The translations under genes and the position numbers were made by a program. This document shows, piece after piece, positions 1-10,539 of a DNA stretch of 64,000 nucleotides; the stretch's first letter is position 1; each line of letters opens with the position of its first letter. The stretch is from Ophiocordyceps camponoti-saundersi (nom. inval.). Taxonomy: Eukaryota; Ascomycota; Sordariomycetes; Hypocreales; Ophiocordycipitaceae. The notes under the pieces were generated by a model that was given only the letters and a program-made list of their open reading frames with translations, was not told where the DNA came from and made no database searches. The stretch spans positions 23,321 through 87,320 of the forward strand of contig PDHQ01000143.1 in the NCBI GenBank assembly GCA_003339415.1, in the 5' to 3' direction.

Positions 1-326
1 CCGAGAAGGGAAAGCTGGGAAAAGGATTGTAGGTCCCCGTGGCTGGATCTCGTGAGATCGCTTTCGGAGGAAGGATTTGGTGCAGAATCTTACTTTGGGA
101 TCTATGTGTGGCTTTGTGGCTATTCTAAGAAGATGGTTAGACTCCCGTGACGGTAGATAAGAGGAGAAGGATCACCGCCACGAACCCAGCTCTTTTTAAA
201 GCAATCCTGAGAGCAGAAGTAGCTGTCCTTGATTTCTAGCTTGAGGCACGTTGGGCAATGGAGTGATCCTGCGTCATTCTGGCAGTCCATGCCTAGGCAC
301 TTTTTCTTGGTAGTCGGCTCAGACAT
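1..326 (-). CDS. Methionine aminopeptidase 1, N-terminal part (exons 1 and 2, truncated by window edge)
   Basis: MetAP1 is the cytosolic/ribosome-associated metallopeptidase that removes the initiator Met from nascent proteins. Exon 1 is 326-186 (47 codons from ATG). It carries the MetAP1-type N-terminal zinc finger: Cys10, Cys15, Cys24, Cys27, Cys38 and Cys42, with the family hallmark stretch CPTCLKL and [11 protein letters not shown]. An intron at 185-125 is in phase 0. Exon 2 (124 to 1 and beyond) supplies His50 and His54, completing the C6H2 set, and then reads into [20 protein letters not shown], a linker typical of fungal MetAP1. The catalytic pita-bread domain lies outside the window. 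A straight read of the frame gives a 68-residue protein ending ...GSLTIFLE; that tail is intron read-through and should not be annotated. The start is the first ATG of the zinc-finger frame. By convention the yeast orthologue is MAP1. Family call is firm; the exact splice sites are inferred from signals and frame. Confidence 0.93.
125..185 (-). other. Intron 1 of the methionine aminopeptidase 1 gene
   Basis: The intron is 61 bp on the minus strand. The donor is GTTCGT directly after the Trp47 codon, the branch-point-like TCTAACC lies about 10 bases before the acceptor, and the acceptor is CTTAG. Size and signals fit short introns of filamentous ascomycetes. Removing it joins the zinc-finger exon in frame to His50, His54 and the [14 protein letters not shown] linker. 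Without splicing the frame hits TAG within 23 codons. Confidence 0.85.
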
Positions 327-435
327 TACTGTTTGACCCTTAGAAGTGGATAGGTGAGACCGGTGATCGAACGGGGTCAGGAAAAGAATTTGAAGCGAGA
401 CAGAGCCTTTTCAAACTGACTCAAAGTTAGTGATA
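327..435 (-). promoter_or_regulatory. 5' flank / promoter remnant of the MetAP1 gene
   Basis: This ~110-bp stretch has normal composition, with CA and TG dinucleotides intact, between the MetAP1 start codon and the abrupt switch to AT-rich sequence near 436. No TATA box or defined motif could be assigned. The gene therefore has only about 100 bp of non-RIP-mutated upstream sequence, so its promoter probably lies here or extends into the mutated block. The role is inferred from position only. Confidence 0.4.
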
Positions 436-595
436 TGTATAAACCCCCTCCCCCCTTAATATATAGCTATATACCCTATCTTATACGTGGTAAACACCTC
501 GGTATATACCTGGGTATATATTATTTATATATATAAACTAGTAATAGATATATAAATAAGTAACTTAGGACTTAAAAGTTTATAAAAAGGGGTAT
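436..595. repeat. AT-rich boundary sequence with inverted similarity to the LINE 1 3' region
   Basis: From about 436 the sequence switches to TpA-rich, CpA/TpG-poor DNA. Bases ~466-525 (CCTTAATATATAGCTATATACCC, then a CGGTATATAC-type motif) closely resemble the reverse complement of ~23430-23490, near the 3' end of LINE 1. This suggests a small repeat fragment in opposite orientation at the gene/repeat border. No coding potential is visible. Confidence 0.4.
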
Positions 596-745
596 TTATA
601 AAGGTTTAACCCCTATGCTGCCTATAAAGAGGTCTCTATTACTTAGAATAAGTATAAGGAGCTATAGAAAAGGGGCCGTAATGCTAAATAAGGGTAAGCA
701 GTACGCGCGCGGCACGCCTATAAAGATAACTAATTATTCTTTATA
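596..745. repeat. Diverged Gypsy LTR fragment (related to element D LTR)
   Basis: The order of short motifs parallels the element D LTRs at 31123-31308 and 38303-38488: TATAAAGAGGT, TTACTTAGAATAAGTATAAG, a GAGCTATAGAAAAGGGG block, a GTAATGCTAAATAAGGGTA block, then a CGCGCGCGG cluster and GATAACTAATTA. The copy is degenerate and incomplete at both ends, with no partner LTR nearby, so it is best read as a solo or fragment LTR of a related family. It keeps a few CA/TG pairs, so it is less RIP-mutated than its surroundings. Confidence 0.5.
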
Positions 746-1408
746 TAATATAATATTTAAGCTTTTTAATTTTATAATTTACTAGCTTCCTTATATAAAA
801 GCTTTTTATAAACTTTATAAATTTTATTAATTCTTAATATTAGTAAGATTTCTTCCTAGTAGTTATATAACTTATTAGCTTAATATTAATAAAAACCTTA
901 TTAATATTAATAAGGTATTTATAAATAAAGCGTTAGATTCCTAGCTTTTACTCCTTATTATTATATATAGTTTCTAGCCTTTGAATAAGAATATTATTTA
1001 TAAAAATATTATATACTTTAAGGATAAGATTAAATAATATCTATTATATAACTTTTATAAATTAACTTACTAAGTTTATAGCTTCTATTAGTATAATATA
1101 TTAATAGAAGAAACTAATTAATATTATAAAAGTTATATAATTTTAGCCTTTTAGGTTTAAAGGTATTTTATTATACTTATAAAGGAGGTTTAGAAATATT
1201 AAAACTTTATATATTATAAATTATTTACTAAACTTATTAATATAAAAAAGTAAGTTAGCGTTTTATATAATATAGCTATTAAATATTATTATAAAGTTAA
1301 TAAGCTAAACCTGTTTATCTTTCTTAGCTATTATTATATAATAATTATAATAAGAAGCATAACTAGGCTCTAAAACTTTATACTAAACTTTATTTTTAAA
1401 AAGTTTAT
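746..1408. other. RIP-mutated AT-rich filler, nothing recognised
   Basis: The stretch is strongly TpA-rich with almost no CA or TG. Dense stops occur in the frames read, and no repeat partner was identified in the window. It is probably the remnant of one or more transposons that are no longer recognisable by eye. Confidence 0.6.
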
Positions 1409-2830
1409 AATATACGCTTATATATATAATCTACTAGCAAGCGTATATACTAAGCTAGCTATTAGATAAAGTATATTAAAGATTATAAAATAAGCTAGCT
1501 ACTAATTATAAAATTATAGAATAGCTATTATAAAAAGTATAAATATAAGTAAAAGTCTTTAAAAACTAAAAATATAACTAGAAAAAAATCTAAATTATTA
1601 CCTAAAGAAATATTAAGCTAATTATATAGCTAGGAGCTTAAGAAAGATTTCCTAAAATAGTCCTAAAGATATTTACTTAAGAAGATTTTACGGTAATTTC
1701 TATATATATTAGTAAAATAAAGATTTCCTAGTATATAGTAATCTCTTAGCGCGCGGGGATTTCCTTATAAAATCTAAAGCTTTCTAAAAAAATATTTTAA
1801 TATTATATTTAATTAGAAATCTTAGTAAAATCCTAAGAGTTATTATAAAGAAATCTTAATAGAAAATCCTAGTAATTTCCTAAATATAAAAATAATAAAA
1901 TCTTTAGAAGAAAGTTAAGTAAAATCTTTAGGGGAAATCCGAGTAAAACGTTTAGGGGAAATCTTAGTAAAATATTATAAGAGGTTAGGTAATTAATAAG
2001 GGTATTATTATATATCTTATATTAACTCCCTAAGCTAGAAAAGAATTATAATAGCTTTATTAACTCCTTATCTTACTTAGAAAATTATTATTATAATTTA
2101 AAGCTTTTTTATATTAACTCTAATAATTTTATTTAATTATAGATTAAAATATATTATTAGGGAACTATATATAGAGAACTAAATTAATTTAAGTAATATA
2201 GGATATAAAAAAATAATAATATAAGAATAATAAAAAAGAATTATAATATATATTAAATATATATATTAAATATATATATTAAATATATATTATAGTAAAA
2301 GATATTATAATACTAATTAAAGAAAAATAAGAATAGAAAAAAAGGACGCGATATATAAGAATAAAATAAAGGAAATATATCCTTTAGCTAAAGACTATAC
2401 TTAATCTTTTTAGGTCTTATATACGCTGCTAGCTTCTCGCAGAGCTTCCTTCTTAGAAATGTTAGCGTGTAAAAGGTATAAAATATTAAGGATATTTACT
2501 TTAGTATATAAAAGGTATAAAATACTAAAAACTATTTACTTTCTGCTAAGTAGTAGTTATAACTTAGGTTTATAAAGTAATAAAGCTAATATTATTACTA
2601 TAATAATAATATTATAATACTATTATTTCTTATAATTATAGTATTATAATATTATATTATAATTACTATAAATATAGTATTACTATATTATACTTATTTA
2701 TAACGTATAAATTATAATAAAGAATAATATATAATTAATATTATATTAAAATAATATTAGAAAAGATACTAAAAAGTAAGTTAATTTATAGGGTTTTTAC
2801 CTAAGCTTAGTAAATATATTATAATTATTA
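1409..2830 (-). mobile_element. Truncated copy of Gypsy element A (LTR plus adjoining 3' region)
   Basis: The first ~620 bases match the element A LTRs (9718-10311 and 20011-20604). They start with the TATACGCTTA/CAAGCGTATA stem and share blocks such as AAGCTAGCTA, TTAGTAAAATAAAGATTTCC and ATTATAAGAGGTTAGG. The match continues past the LTR into the same flank that follows the 10540 copy (AGAGAACTAAATTAATTTA, then GTAAAAGATATTATAATACTAA and GAATAAAATAAAGGAAAT), and again more loosely at ~2700-2830 versus ~11668-11790. On the coding (minus) strand this is the 3' LTR with the end of the internal region. The rest of the element is missing. A 15-bp AT repeat occurs three times near 2255-2300. Confidence 0.75.
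2468..2541. repeat. Short tandem duplication (~37 bp x 2)
   Basis: The block GTAAAAGGTATAAAATATTAA with the following ATATTTACTTT occurs twice in a row with small differences (AAGGATATTTACTTTAG versus AAAACTATTTACTTTC). It lies within the degraded 3' region of the truncated element A copy. No function is evident. Confidence 0.6.
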
Positions 2831-3865
2831 AAATCTACACTAAGGGCTAAAACAGCTTCTAGGACTATTATATATAAGGAGGGGGGAAAAACCGGGCAGG
2901 GCCCGGGGGAAAACCCCCTACTTATAAGGTAGGAGCCTAATAGGGTAAGGTCGGTAAGTAAGAAAAAGCGCCACTATAAGCCTTACTTAGGCCCGTGAGA
3001 TTATAATAGAATAATAAACTAAGATAAGGCCTAAGGAGGTACCTTATAGGAATAAGTAAGTTATATAAGGGTATATACTAAGGTTAGCTAAAAGGCTATA
3101 AATTAGTAAATAAGTAAGGTAATATATACCCCGTTATTAAAATATAAATAAATAAAAGCTAGGTAATACGCGGCTTTTTTCCCTTTCCTTTCCTTTATAA
3201 GTATACTTATAATTATAAATAATTACTACGAATAACTTACTATATACTACTATATAGTCTCTTATTAGTTTAAAACTCGACTAATATTATTATAATAAGG
3301 AAAGTAAAAGTTAAAGAAAAGAACTTAGTCCCTTATAATATATATATAGGATATATTATATAAGAGCGCTCGCGCTAAGGGTAATTTAGCTATTAAGTAT
3401 AGCGGAGTAAGTATACTTTTTATTTCAAGTTTATTAAAAATATAAAAGTTAATAATATATAAATTTTATAGCTTAAGCGTATATTATTTATATAAAATTA
3501 AATATAAGCTATATAGTAGTAAGTATTTCTTAGATTATAAGTAATTATAAAAAGCTAGTAAGCTAAAAATATATAAATTATTAATAATAAATATAACTAA
3601 GCTCTATTATATATAGCGTAAAAGATATATAAAATAAAAGAAATAAAGTAATATTAAGGCGCTATTAGTAAAAGTTAAGCGCGCTATCTAAAATAAAAAT
3701 TATTTATTTATTTATAAAAATATATATAATATTAAGAAGGCTTTAACTAAGGCCGCCTTTATTCCTACTAATATAAATAAAATAATAAAAGTTTTTAAGT
3801 TAATATATAATATCCTTAAGTATATTAAAATAGCCTTTAATAATAATAATATTCTATACGCTAGT
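2831..3865. other. RIP-mutated sequence with GC pocket and an unassigned decayed frame
   Basis: A GC-richer pocket at ~2880-2990 keeps runs such as GGGCAGGGCCCGGGGG. From ~3420 to ~3830 one plus-strand frame reads for long stretches with few stops and a Lys/Ile-rich composition, for example a segment reading KALTKAAFIPTNINKI. It may be the remnant of a transposon protein, but I do not recognise the family. The block ends in an (AAT)n run at ~3840 directly before the first repeat E unit, as a LINE-type tail would. Interpretation is tentative. Confidence 0.35.
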
Positions 3866-5505
3866 ATAACTTATATAGCTTAAAACTATCCTATATATAT
3901 TCTAAAAAGGGGAAAAACTAGAGAGCTTAAAGTAAAACCCTCCCCTTAAGCGTTATTTTAGCTTTAAGTTAAACCCTACTTATACCTAGTATTTTATATA
4001 TTTAATAAATTAAATATTAACTAGCGATTAAAAAGCCGATATTTCCCTTAAAGTAAATTTTACGGTAATAAAAATATATATAAACTAAGTTTAGTATAAA
4101 GTTTATATAGCTTACTTATTCTCTTAGCTATTATTATTATTATAAATTAAATCCTTATATTTAATTAAGATAGCCTTAATAATCTAATTAATTAAGGCCT
4201 TATTAGTATAGCTTAGGAATATATAAAGGTTTTATTATCTTATAATAAATTTTATAATAGCTAATTTTAAAAAATAGCTAAATTATTATAGTAAAGCTAT
4301 AAATAAATACGGAGTCGGAGTTAGGGGAGGAGGTATTATTATATTCGCTTTTTAATATTTCCGCCTTAGCTATTACTAATTTCTAGTTAGCGTAGGAGGG
4401 GGAGGAGAGGCAGTATATATAAAGTTCTAATCTATAAATCTTTAAAGTTAAGTAATATACGCGTCCTTTACTTAATCTTATACCGCTTTTATTTTAAAAT
4501 AAAATTAATTTTACTTAAAGTAAGATTTTTAATAAAAAAATAATAATATAGTTTTTTCCTATAAGCTATAAAATAAGCAGACTCGCTTTTTATATATAAA
4601 GTAATAAAATATTTATTATATTATAGCTTTACTATATAATATTTAATAATATATTTAAGTTAATAATATTTAAAATATTATTAAAGTTAAACTTTTATTA
4701 TATATAGTTTAGTATTAAAAATCTTTACTTATATTATTATATTCTTATTATAAATCTAATTTATATTTATTATATTATTAATAATAATTATTAGAAAACT
4801 CCGCTAAGTTTTAAAATAATATTTTTTTATATATAATTATATTATTAAAATTTTATTTAATAACTTAATCTTTTTCTAAAAGGCTTCCTTATTATTTTAT
4901 TATAAGGCTTACGCTAATACTTTTTTTATAATAAAAGTATAATCTTTACTAATTAAGTATATTTTTTTTAAAAAATAATATAAAGCTATTTTAAATAAAA
5001 CTAAAGCTTATAAATAATATTTTAGAATATTATTATAATATTACTATTAAGTAATTTCCTTATTATAAAAGCTTAGCTTTATTTATAAAATTTATAGTTA
5101 ATATTTATTATAATTATTTTAAGGCCTTAGATTTAAAATAAAATAGCGATAAAGTTAAAATAAATTATAAGCTATCGCTTATATTATTTAAGAACTTATT
5201 TTTCAATAGTTTTCTCTTATATTTTAGCTATAATTATAGCTTATATTAAAAAAAGTTCCGCTCCCCTTAAAATTATAAAAAAGAAAGGAAACTATAGCTA
5301 TAATAACTAAGAAGATATTACTAATTAATAAAGTTAGAGTAAAGGGGGCGCCTCCTTAAACTTTTTTTAACTCCGCTATTTATTCGATAATTACTTATAT
5401 AAAAATAAAAATATCTTTTAAAATAATCTTATTAATATTTACCTTAGCTTTTAATAAAGTAATAAGTATAATAAACCCTTAAGTTTAAAATTATTATAAT
5501 AATAT
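3866..5505 (+). repeat. Repeat E, full ~1.65-kb unit (modules M1+M2)
   Basis: The unit begins TTATATAGCTTAAAACTATCC and runs through a module M1 (to ~4680, ending around AAAATATTATTAAAG) and a module M2 (to ~5500). The same order restarts at ~5515 (TTATATAGCTTAGAACTATTT). M1 is also found inverted at 63055-63895 and 62245-63040; M2 is inverted at 61400-62240 and 60365-61180. The unit is non-coding by eye, strongly RIP-mutated, and bounded by A/T-triplet microsatellite. M2 contains a hairpin AGCGATA...TATCGCT near 5137-5172. The element type is unknown: it could be a tandem satellite or an old non-autonomous transposon. Confidence 0.75.
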
Positions 5506-6260
5506 TTATATATTAATATACTTTATATAGCTTAGAACTATTTTATATATATTTTAAAAGGGGGAAAAACCGGAGAACTTAGAGTAAAACCCTCTCCTTA
5601 AGCGTTACTTTAGCTTTCGGTTAGACCTTACCTATACTTAGCACTTTATATATTTAATAAGTTAAGTATTAACTAATAATTTAAAAGCTAATATTTTTAT
5701 TAAAGCGGACTTTATAATAATAAAAGTATATATAAACTAAGTTTAGTATAAAGTTTATATAGCTTACTTATCCTCTTAGCTATTATTATTATTATAAACT
5801 AAATCTTTATATTTAATTAAAATAGCTTAAATAATTTAATTAATTAAGGCTTTATTAGTATAGCTTAAGAATATATAAAGGTTTTACTATTTTATAATAA
5901 ACCTTATAATAGCTAGTTTCGAAAAATAGCTAAATTATTATAACGGAGCTATAAATAATTATAAAGTTAAAATTAAAGAAAAAAGTATTATTATATTTAC
6001 TTTTTAGCGTTTCCGCTCTAGCTATTATTAATTTCTACTTAGCGCTAAAAAGGGAGGAGGGGTAATATATATAAAGTTCTAGTTTATAAACTTTTAAAGT
6101 TAAGTAATATACGTATCTTTTACTTAGTTTTATATTACTCTTATTTTAAGGTAAAGTTAACTTTACTTAAAGTAAGATTTTTAATAAAAAAATTATTAAT
6201 ATAGTTTTTTCCTATAAGCTATAAGGTAAGTAAATTTACTTTTTATATATAAAGTAATAA
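5506..6260 (+). repeat. Repeat E, second unit, part 1 (module M1 interrupted by LINE 1)
   Basis: This copies 3866-4605 with RIP-type differences. It stops at TATATATAAAGTAATAA (6244-6260) and resumes at the identical 17-mer at 23792-23808, then AAATACTTATTATATTATAGC. The uninterrupted first unit shows that continuous order at ~4590-4625. The unit was therefore split by the insertion at 6261-23791. Confidence 0.85.
6244..6260. repeat. 17-bp target-site duplication of LINE 1 (left copy)
   Basis: TATATATAAAGTAATAA is identical to 23792-23808. The long TSD fits LINE target-primed reverse transcription rather than LTR integrase, which gives 5 bp. The copies are perfectly conserved, although the low complexity makes the exact edge uncertain by 1-2 bases. 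Confidence 0.85.
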
Positions 6261-8299
6261 TTAACTTTTTATAATAATAAGATAGGACCTATTATTTAAT
6301 ATTCCGCTCGCTATAATATATTTATTACTAAGGAGATAATAATAGCGCCCGCGGCGGCTAAGGCCGGGGCTCGAAGAATAGGCGATACTCCTTTAATTAT
6401 ATATAGGGGGTTACGGGGACTAAGTTAGTCCTCGTAATATCCCTAATCTAGCTAAGGGTAATATAATAATAATATTAAGATAAACGGAGTAATAGACTAA
6501 GTATAGTACCTTAGCGATTATAATATAAAAAATATATATAATAAGCTTATTATAATAATATTAACTATAGCGTTTTCCGAAATATAAGATATTATAATAG
6601 CTTTTAAAGCTAAACTTTATAAAAAATATATAGCTACCTCGGACTAGACTAAAACCTAACTTTTACCTAAAATTATTAAGTTAATTAAGAAAATAGTTAC
6701 TAAAGCTATATAAAAAGCCCTCTTATTAATAGCCGGTCTTAATACTAATTAAACTCGCTTAATATAAGCGTTTATAACTATTAATAAATATATAATAATT
6801 AAACCTATTCTAAGCTACTTTAATAAAGAAATTATTATATTTATAAAAGATATTATAATCGATATAAATACCTTATAACTAACTTTATAAGAGATTATAT
6901 AAGCTATAAATATAGCTTTAAAATATAAAGTTATATTAGTAATATAATAGCTTCTTAGTAAAGATATTATAGTTATATTTTATCTAAAGTATAAGAGGCG
7001 AGTAGCCTTAATTAAGTAAATCCTTATTATTTTTAGAAAGGGAGCGGTTTATAATTAGAGGACTTATTTTATTATAGCGAAAAGAGTACGTATAGAGGCT
7101 ACTTATAGCGACTAAGATATACTTATATAATAAATTAAGAAGGTTAATAAGGTTAAAATTACCTAAGTTTAACCTTTCTAGCTTTATAGTAAGGGAGCTA
7201 CGCGTATATACTTAATACTAAATATTACTAATATAATAAATACTAATAAACTTATATAAAATAAACTTATAATAAATATAGAAATCTCCTAAGTTAAAGT
7301 TTATAATAATATAATATAGCCCTAATAATATTATTAATATTACTAATTTAGATATATAGGGAAATATTACTACGAATAATTATATTATAGCTTTTATATA
7401 GCCGCGGCGTACCCGGAAAAGGAGGGCGTATACTTAACTTTAGCTAAAAATAAAACTAAAAGCTATATCCTCTATAAAACATACTACGCTTTATAGTCCC
7501 GAGACTATCTTATTTTAAAAGCGTATTAAGATTAAATATATAGTAACTATACTTATTAACTATATAAGTTTTAGAATTACTTATAGCTAACTTAATCTTA
7601 ATTTAATAATAGCTTTATTAAAGTTTAATCTTAAAAGTAATCTTTCCCGCCCTTATTATAATTATAAGCTATAATTTAATTTAATATAAATAAGGACCTT
7701 AGTCTAGTACCGAAAAGAGGCCGCGGTAAGATTAATATTACTCCTAGTATTTAAAGAGGATAGGGAGCTAGTAAAGGATAAAAAGCCCCCTTATCTACCT
7801 TAATATAATTATAAACTTTTACCTTATTTACTTTTAATAAAAATTAAAACCTTTTTTTAGAATATATAAAAGTATAACTATTTTATATATATAGCGCTTT
7901 ATAGCTTAGTTAGCTATAATTTAATTTATATATAAGAATTATAATATAACTAATTTAGTCGCTTACCGCTCCTAAGTATCTTATTATATAAACTTATAAA
8001 TTTTAATAGCTACGTAATTCTCTATATTTATAAATAATTAAACTTTTCCTTTTAAACCCCCCTTACCGCCTTTAATATAATATTTATTCTTTTCTATATC
8101 TTACCTTTATTATAAATTATATTTATTTACTTACCCTTATTAGTAATTAAGTTAAATCCCCTTTTTTAAAAAGATATTATTTACCTTAACCTTAGCTTAA
8201 TAGCTACCCTTTATATAGCGATTTTAACCTTTATTATTACTTTTAAGATTACTATAAACGGTCCTCCCCCGGAGTATTTAATTTTCTTAAGCTAGCGAC

Positions 8300-9717
8300 T
8301 AGCTTCTAACTCGGCCTCTTTACGCCCTTAGGCGACGTTACTTAGGAAATATATAATAAGTAAATTAAAACTATTAACTTAGCTTAAGCTATACTCGATT
8401 ACTAAATAATATATTTAAAGAATAACCTTAACTTTATTAGCTTTAACTATATCTTATAAATTATCCTTATTAATACTAATCTTTACCTTAATATAATTTT
8501 AACTAAAATATAGCGCTTTTTTTACTTAAATATTTTTATAGCTAAGGTATAAAACTAACTTAAATTAAACTTATATTTTACTATAATACTTAGAAAATTT
8601 TAAAATATAATTACCTTATTTTATAACTAGCTAGAAATAATAATAAAAATAATAATATTAGTATATATTTAAACTTACCTTATAGCGTAAAACTAATAAA
8701 ACCGGGTAATAGCTATTATTATAGCGGTTATAAAGAAAGCTTAATATTACTAAATACTAATATACTAATCTTACTAACTTTTCTTAGTAAAATTACTAAG
8801 AAGCGATAAAGGTAGAAAAGTTAATAATTAGCGTAGTATATTATAGCGCTTAGTATAATTTCCTTAATAATATCTCCGCGAAATTATTAACTTTTTAAAT
8901 TATAAAATATTAAGCCTAGCTATAAAGCTAGGCTATACTTAAGCTAATATATATCCCTATATTTTAGAAATACTTAAAGTTTATATTAGCGATTATTTTC
9001 TCTAATAAGGTAATTTTACTTAGCTAATAATTTTTCCTAGCTTTTACTAGTTTAGCCCCTTTACTTACCTTAAACGATCCTTTCCTTTCTTTTTATATTA
9101 AGCGTATTATTATTATCGAAAATATCTATTTTACTTTTTTCTTAATCGCTTATTAAAAATTAGCTAGCTTTAATAAGATTCTAGTTAGGTTTCTAAAAAG
9201 ATATAAACTCCCCTTTATCTAAGTTTTCTAAAAGATCTTTTAAAGCTATATTAATAATAGTTATTTCTTATTATAATTTAAAATCTCTAATATTATAATT
9301 ATCTAGAAAGTAAATAAACTATTAGCTATATATTATACTTTTAGTAAATATAAGCTAATTTTACTCCTTAATATAATAAGAAAGGTTTTAAAGATAATTA
9401 TAGCTAAGAAAATTATATTAGTAGCGGAGGAGGCCCGGATCCTCCCTAATAGCTAAATAAGTAATAAATTATAGTATTTTACTAATATAGCGGTTTTTAT
9501 ATTTACTAAAATAATTAAGATAATCTAAGACTAAAGCGGCACCGCTTTATTCCTTTTACTAAACCTTATTAAAGCCTTTAATTATATCTCCTATAATAAG
9601 GTTATTATTATTATAAATTACTTAAGCTTCCCTAAATAAGTTATAGCGTTTTTTTAATTATACCTTATAAACTATATTTTAAAACTTAAGTTTAATTATA
9701 AACTTAGTAATACTTTC
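8300..9717 (+). pseudogene. LINE 1 ORF2, N-terminal part: endonuclease and start of reverse transcriptase (decayed)
   Basis: Read with RIP stops, the plus-strand frame at ~9360-9460 gives RKVLKIIIAKKIILVAEEAR followed by ILPNSQ. This is the LINE RT block in which (L/I)LPNSQ precedes the 'T..A' region; further on, ALF..LNLIKAFNYIS corresponds to the LDLIKAFDYVSH-type motif A. Upstream near 8480, a TNLYLNIILTK stretch resembles the GDTNLHH-type motif of the APE endonuclease with D-to-N RIP changes. The frame is cut at 9717 by the element A LTR and resumes at 20605. Stops are mostly TAA/TAG at sites expected from CAA, CAG or TGG codons. Confidence 0.75.
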
Positions 9718-10311
9718 TATTATACGCTTATATATATAATCTTCTAGTAAGCGTATATATTAAACTAGCTACTAGATATAGTATATAAAAGAGGGAGATA
9801 GGCTAGCTACTAATTATAAGATTATAGAATAGCTATTATAAAGAATATAAGTATAAGTAAAAGTTTTTTAAGAATTAAAATAGTAACTATAAAAGAATTT
9901 AAATTATTACCTAAAGGAATACTAAGCTAATTTATATAGCTAAGAGCTTAAGGAAGATTTCTTAGTATAATCTTAAAAGTATTTACTTAAGGGGATTTTA
10001 TAGTAATTTCTATATATATTAGTAAAATAGAGATTTCCTAGTATACGGTGATTTCCTAATATATAGGGATTTCCTAGTAAAATCCGGAGATTTCTAAAGT
10101 TATATTTTAATACTAAATTTAGTAAGAAATCTTAATAAAATCCTAAGAGTTATTATAAAGAAATCCTAAGAGGAAATCTTAGTAATTTCTTAAGCGTAAA
10201 GGTAATAAAGTTTCTAGGGGAAATCTAAGTAAAATCTTAAGGGGGAAATCTTAGTAAAATATTATAAGAGGTTAGGCGATTTATAAAGGTATTATTATAT
10301 ATCCTATATTA
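9718..10311 (-). repeat. Element A outer 3' LTR (594 bp)
   Basis: It matches 20011-20604 at equal length. It carries a 10-bp stem TATACGCTTA / TAAGCGTATA at 9721-9757 near the terminus. Downstream, repeated blocks of the form GATTTCCTAGTATA and GAAATCxTAGTAAAAT are internal short repeats of the LTR. On the coding strand it is the 3' LTR. Confidence 0.88.
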
Positions 10312-10539
10312 ACTCCCTAGGCTAGAAAAGAATTCTAATAGCTTTATTAACTCTTTATATTATTTTAAAAATTATTATTATATTTAAAAACTTTTCTATA
10401 TTAACTTTAATAACTATATCTAATTATAAATTAAGAAATACTATTAGGGATATATATATAGAGAACTAAATTAATTTATATAAGGTAGGAAAGAAATAAA
10501 AAAATAAAATAAGAATAATAAAAGAGAATTACTACTAGT
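10312..10539 (-). repeat. Partial 3' internal segment between duplicated LTRs of element A
   Basis: It matches the region that follows the 10540 LTR copy (AACTCCCTAGGCTAGAAAAG, then AGAGAACTAAATTAATTTA and AATAAGAATAATAAAAGAGA). It breaks off at GAATTAC, after which ACTACTAGT, the sequence type found just before the 20011 LTR (ACTATTAGT), leads into the next LTR. The join occurs at the shared AATTAC. This is the footprint of a tandem element array that lost most of one internal region. Confidence 0.7.

Noticed and set aside
120..185. C-terminal extension of the MetAP1 open frame (last 21 residues, ending GSLTIFLE)
   Set aside because: The sequence has clear intron signals, and splicing restores the conserved MetAP1 His residues and linker; the tail is intron.
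3866..5505. Repeat E as an LTR retrotransposon
   Set aside because: No terminal direct repeats with TSD, no RT-like frame, and its modules recombine in different orders, which fits a satellite or composite repeat better.
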